This document shows positions 61,563 to 64,000 of a DNA stretch of 64,000 bases, in pieces. Origin of the DNA: Pseudomonas guariconensis (GTDB lineage Bacteria > Pseudomonadota > Gammaproteobacteria > Pseudomonadales > Pseudomonadaceae); the NCBI RefSeq assembly GCF_024127895.1, contig NZ_JAMYBK010000011.1:62001-126000 (forward strand), in the 5' to 3' direction. Positions within the stretch are counted from its first letter, which is position 1. Every line of letters starts with the position of its first letter. The position numbers and the translations under genes were made by a program. Under the pieces are notes generated by a model, which saw nothing but the letters and a program-made list of their open reading frames with translations, was not told where the DNA came from and ran no database searches.

Positions 61563-61642
61563 GCCAACAAGGGTCGGATGCACCTCACAAGGGTGCGGTG
61601 CAATTCCGGCTCGGTACAACAAGAGCGATTTGGAGGTTGTTG

Positions 61643-62671
61643 ATGAAGAGGTTGAAATCCACCCTGGCAGTCCTGACCGCTGCCACCGCACTGGGCAGCG
61701 TCGGTGTCGCCCAGGCCGGCGCTACTCTCGATGCGGTGACCAAGAAGGGCTTCGTCCAGTGTGGCGTGAGCGATGGCTTGCCAGGTTTCTCGGTGCCGGA
61801 CAACACCGGCAAGATCGTCGGCATCGATGCCGATGTCTGCCGCGCCGTGGCCGCCGCTGTGTTCGGTGACGCCACCAAGGTCAAGTTCAGCCAGCTCAAT
61901 GCCAAGGAGCGCTTCACCGCGCTGCAGTCCGGCGAGGTCGACGTGCTGTCGCGCAACACCACCTGGACCAGCTCGCGCGATGCCGGCATGGGCCTGCTGT
62001 TCACCGGCGTCACCTACTACGATGGCGTGGGCTTTCTGGTCAACAAGAAGCTCGGCGTCTCCAGCGCCAAGGAGCTCGATGGTGCGACCATCTGCATCCA
62101 GGCCGGTACCACCACCGAGCTGAACGTCTCCGACTACTTCCGCGCCAATGGCCTGAAGTACACCCCCATCACCTTCGACACCTCCGACGAGAGCGCCAAG
62201 TCGCTGGAGTCCGGGCGTTGCGACGTGCTGACCTCGGACAAGTCGCAGCTCTACGCGCAGCGTTCCAAGCTGGCCGCCCCGGCCGACTACGTGGTGCTGC
62301 CGGAAACCATCTCCAAGGAGCCCCTGGGCCCGGTGGTGCGCAAGGGTGACGAGGAGTGGTTCAACATCGTCAAGTGGACCCTGTTCGCCATGCTCAACGC
62401 CGAGGAAGCCGGCGTGACCTCGAAGAACGTCGAGGCCGAGGCCAAGTCCACCAAGAACCCCGACGTCGCCCGCCTGCTCGGCACCGACGGCGAGTACGGC
62501 AAGGACCTCAAGCTGCCCAAGGACTGGGTGGTACAGATCGTCAAGCAGGTCGGCAACTATGGCGAAGTGTTCGAGAAGAACCTGGGCCAGAGCACTGACC
62601 TGAAGATCGACCGCGGCATGAACGCCCTGTGGAACAACGGCGGCATCCAGTACGCGCCACCTGTGCGCTGA
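61643..62671 (+). CDS. aapJ: Amino-acid ABC transporter substrate-binding protein
   Basis: 342 residues. The signal peptide ends near 25 (GVAQA|GATLD). The mature protein has the polar-amino-acid binding fold with FVQCGVSDGLPGFSVPD and IDADVCRAVAAAVFGD, and the AapJ-specific RNTTWTSSRDAGMGLLFTG and LWNNGGIQYAPP. It binds a broad range of L-amino acids in the periplasm and delivers them to AapQM. TGGAGG lies 6 bp before the ATG. A 12-bp perfect hairpin separates it from aapQ. Confidence 0.95.
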   Translation: MKRLKSTLAVLTAATALGSVGVAQAGATLDAVTKKGFVQCGVSDGLPGFSVPDNTGKIVGIDADVCRAVAAAVFGDATKVKFSQLNAKERFTALQSGEVDVLSRNTTWTSSRDAGMGLLFTGVTYYDGVGFLVNKKLGVSSAKELDGATICIQAGTTTELNVSDYFRANGLKYTPITFDTSDESAKSLESGRCDVLTSDKSQLYAQRSKLAAPADYVVLPETISKEPLGPVVRKGDEEWFNIVKWTLFAMLNAEEAGVTSKNVEAEAKSTKNPDVARLLGTDGEYGKDLKLPKDWVVQIVKQVGNYGEVFEKNLGQSTDLKIDRGMNALWNNGGIQYAPPVR

Positions 62672-62680
62672 TGGTTGCCT

Positions 62681-62707
62681 CCTGCGGCGGCATCCTGCCG
62701 CCGCAGG
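62681..62707 (+). promoter_or_regulatory. Intra-operon hairpin between aapJ and aapQ
   Basis: CCTGCGGCGGCA-TCC-TGCCGCCGCAGG is a perfect 12-bp stem with a 3-nt loop and no T tract, 10 bp after the aapJ stop. Such structures protect the 3' end of the binding-protein message and raise its level over the permeases. Confidence 0.7.
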
Positions 62708-62737
62708 CTGTTCGATCCCTTCTTTGCGGGGCATTTC

Positions 62738-63916
62738 ATGCACAATCAAATCGGCGCACCCAAGGGGTTTTCCCTGAGCGATCCACGTGTGCGCGCGTGG
62801 CTGTTCCAGGTCATCACGGTGGTTCTCGTGGTCGGCCTGGGCTGGTACCTGTTCCATAACACCCAGACCAACCTGCAGCACCGGGGCATCACCTCGGGCT
62901 TCGACTTCCTCGAACGCAGCGCCGGCTTCGGCATCGCCCAGCACCTGATTCCCTACGTGGAGTCGGACAGCTATGCGCGCGTGTTCGTCATCGGCCTGCT
63001 CAACACCTTGCTGGTGACCTTCATCGGCATCGTCCTGGCCACCTTTCTGGGCTTCGTCATCGGCGTGGCGCGGCTGTCGCCGAACTGGATGATCAACAAG
63101 CTGGCGACCGTGTACGTGGAGACCTTCCGCAACATCCCGCCCTTGCTGCAGATCCTGTTCTGGTACTTCGCCGTGTTCCTCACCCTGCCGGGGCCGCGGG
63201 GCAGCATCAACATCGACGACATGTTCTTCATCAGCAACCGTGGCCTGAACATGCCGGGCGCGTCCATGGCCGAGGGCTTCTGGCCGTTCGTCATCGCCCT
63301 GGTGGCGGCGATCGTCGCCATCGTGCTGATGGTGCGGCATGCCAACAAGCGTTTCGACGAAACCGGCGAGCCGTTCCACAAGTTCTGGGTCGGCCTGTTG
63401 CTGTTCTTCGGCATCCCCGGCGTGTGCGTGCTGCTGTTCGGCAGCCCGGTGCACTGGGAAGTGCCGCAGCTCAAGGGCTTCAACTTCGTCGGTGGCTGGG
63501 TGCTGATCCCGGAACTGCTGGCCCTGACCCTGGCGCTGACCATCTACACCGCGGCGTTCATCGCCGAGATCGTGCGCTCGGGTATCCGTTCGGTCAGCCA
63601 TGGCCAGACCGAGGCTGCGCGTTCCCTCGGCCTACGCGAGGGGCCGACCCTGCGCAAGGTGATCATCCCCCAGGCCCTGCGGGTGATCGTGCCGCCGCTG
63701 ACCAGCCAGTACCTGAACCTGGCGAAGAACTCGTCCCTGGCCGCCGGTATCGGCTACCCGGAGATGGTCTCGCTGTTCGCCGGTACCGTGCTCAACCAGA
63801 CCGGCCAGGCCATCGAGGTGATCGCCATCACCATGAGTGTCTATCTCGCCATCAGCATCAGCATTTCCCTGCTGATGAACTGGTACAACAAGCGCATCGC
63901 GCTGATCGAGCGGTGA
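62738..63916 (+). CDS. aapQ: Amino-acid ABC transporter permease AapQ
   Basis: 392 residues, the long form typical of AapQ. It has an N-terminal hydrophobic segment (FQVITVVLVVGLGWYLF), several further helices, and the EAA loop EAARSLGLREGPTLRKVIIP near 310-329. It forms the membrane channel with AapM. ATG at 62738; an earlier in-frame ATG at 62675 would overlap the hairpin and is unlikely. Confidence 0.94.
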   Translation: MHNQIGAPKGFSLSDPRVRAWLFQVITVVLVVGLGWYLFHNTQTNLQHRGITSGFDFLERSAGFGIAQHLIPYVESDSYARVFVIGLLNTLLVTFIGIVLATFLGFVIGVARLSPNWMINKLATVYVETFRNIPPLLQILFWYFAVFLTLPGPRGSINIDDMFFISNRGLNMPGASMAEGFWPFVIALVAAIVAIVLMVRHANKRFDETGEPFHKFWVGLLLFFGIPGVCVLLFGSPVHWEVPQLKGFNFVGGWVLIPELLALTLALTIYTAAFIAEIVRSGIRSVSHGQTEAARSLGLREGPTLRKVIIPQALRVIVPPLTSQYLNLAKNSSLAAGIGYPEMVSLFAGTVLNQTGQAIEVIAITMSVYLAISISISLLMNWYNKRIALIER

Positions 63917-63926
63917 GGATACGCCC

Positions 63927-64000
63927 GTGACTGCCCATGTTTTCAAACCTGACATGCCGCCACCGGTCAAGACCGTCGGCGTGCTCGCCTGGATGCGGAG
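63927..64000 (+). CDS. aapM: Amino-acid ABC transporter permease AapM (start only, cut by window edge)
   Basis: A GTG at 63927, 10 bp after aapQ and preceded by GAGGAT, opens a frame MTAHVFKPDMPPPVKTVGVL that runs off the window. The N-terminal proline-rich start, the position and the operon order identify it as the second permease. Only 24 codons are visible. Confidence 0.75.
   Translation, partial: MTAHVFKPDMPPPVKTVGVLAWMR

Noticed and set aside
61579..61602. TGCACC...GGTGCA read as an NtrC site
   Set aside because: It lies downstream of the sigma-54 promoter and the canonical TGCACC-N5-GGTGCA spacing is not met; it is better seen as a leader hairpin.

Overview
The window is a high-GC, densely coded stretch of a Pseudomonas chromosome, most probably of the P. 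putida group. The reasons are the hmgR/hmgA-fahA-maiA cluster, a complete twelve-gene alginate operon with an AlgU-type promoter and long leader, aapJQM, pseudomonad-only small families (DUF3509, DUF3649, DUF3325), and many REP elements of the type GCCGGCAAGCCGGCTCCCAC. No rRNA, tRNA, CRISPR array, prophage or insertion sequence was seen. The least typical segment is 28.2-29.7 kb, which is AT-richer and holds an orphan PDDEXK (YhcG/DUF1016) nuclease beside a frameshifted small ORF.

Layout. 1-4.1 kb: a truncated LysR regulator divergent from a CidA/LrgB-like pair, then an alpha/beta hydrolase with a coupled upstream mini-ORF, and an SDR. 4.2-8.7 kb: a candidate small RNA, HmgR, and the homogentisate operon. 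8.7-12.7 kb: a SirB1-like protein, a leucine dehydrogenase homologue, LexA-boxed yebG, psiE, DUF3509 and a short HPF-family protein. 12.9-19.1 kb: iron uptake, with fecI-fecR-fecA on the minus strand and a divergent DUF3649-PepSY-DUF3325 operon, each with a Fur-like box. 19.2-23.3 kb: an AraC regulator, an EamA exporter, a 2-ketoacid reductase and a LysR regulator. 23.4-28.2 kb: an aromatic-acid efflux operon of AaeAB type (NodT, FUSC, DUF1656, HlyD). 28.2-36.9 kb: the nuclease island, uspA, a LysR regulator with an EmrAB-TolC-type operon, another SDR and a small membrane protein.

37.1-53.2 kb on the minus strand is algD-alg8-alg44-algK-algE-algG-algX-algL-algI-algJ-algF-algA. These genes cover GDP-mannuronate supply, c-di-GMP-gated polymerisation, epimerisation, acetylation, lyase editing and export. 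The diagnostic residues of AlgD, Alg44, AlgI, AlgJ, AlgX and AlgG are all present. A REP pair sits in the only large gap of the operon, between algL and algI. Downstream are yaaA, a polysaccharide-deacetylase-like protein that has lost its first catalytic motif, phoH, moaCDE, rhlB, an esterase, and the start of the aapJQM amino-acid ABC operon behind a sigma-54 promoter.

Most genes are ordinary core or shared pseudomonad genes. The novelty is mainly regulatory: a matched LysR operator pair flanking the emr-like system, a translationally coupled uORF, a terminator-bounded candidate sRNA beside hmgR, tandem HmgR-type palindromes, intra-operon hairpins, and the degenerate deacetylase.
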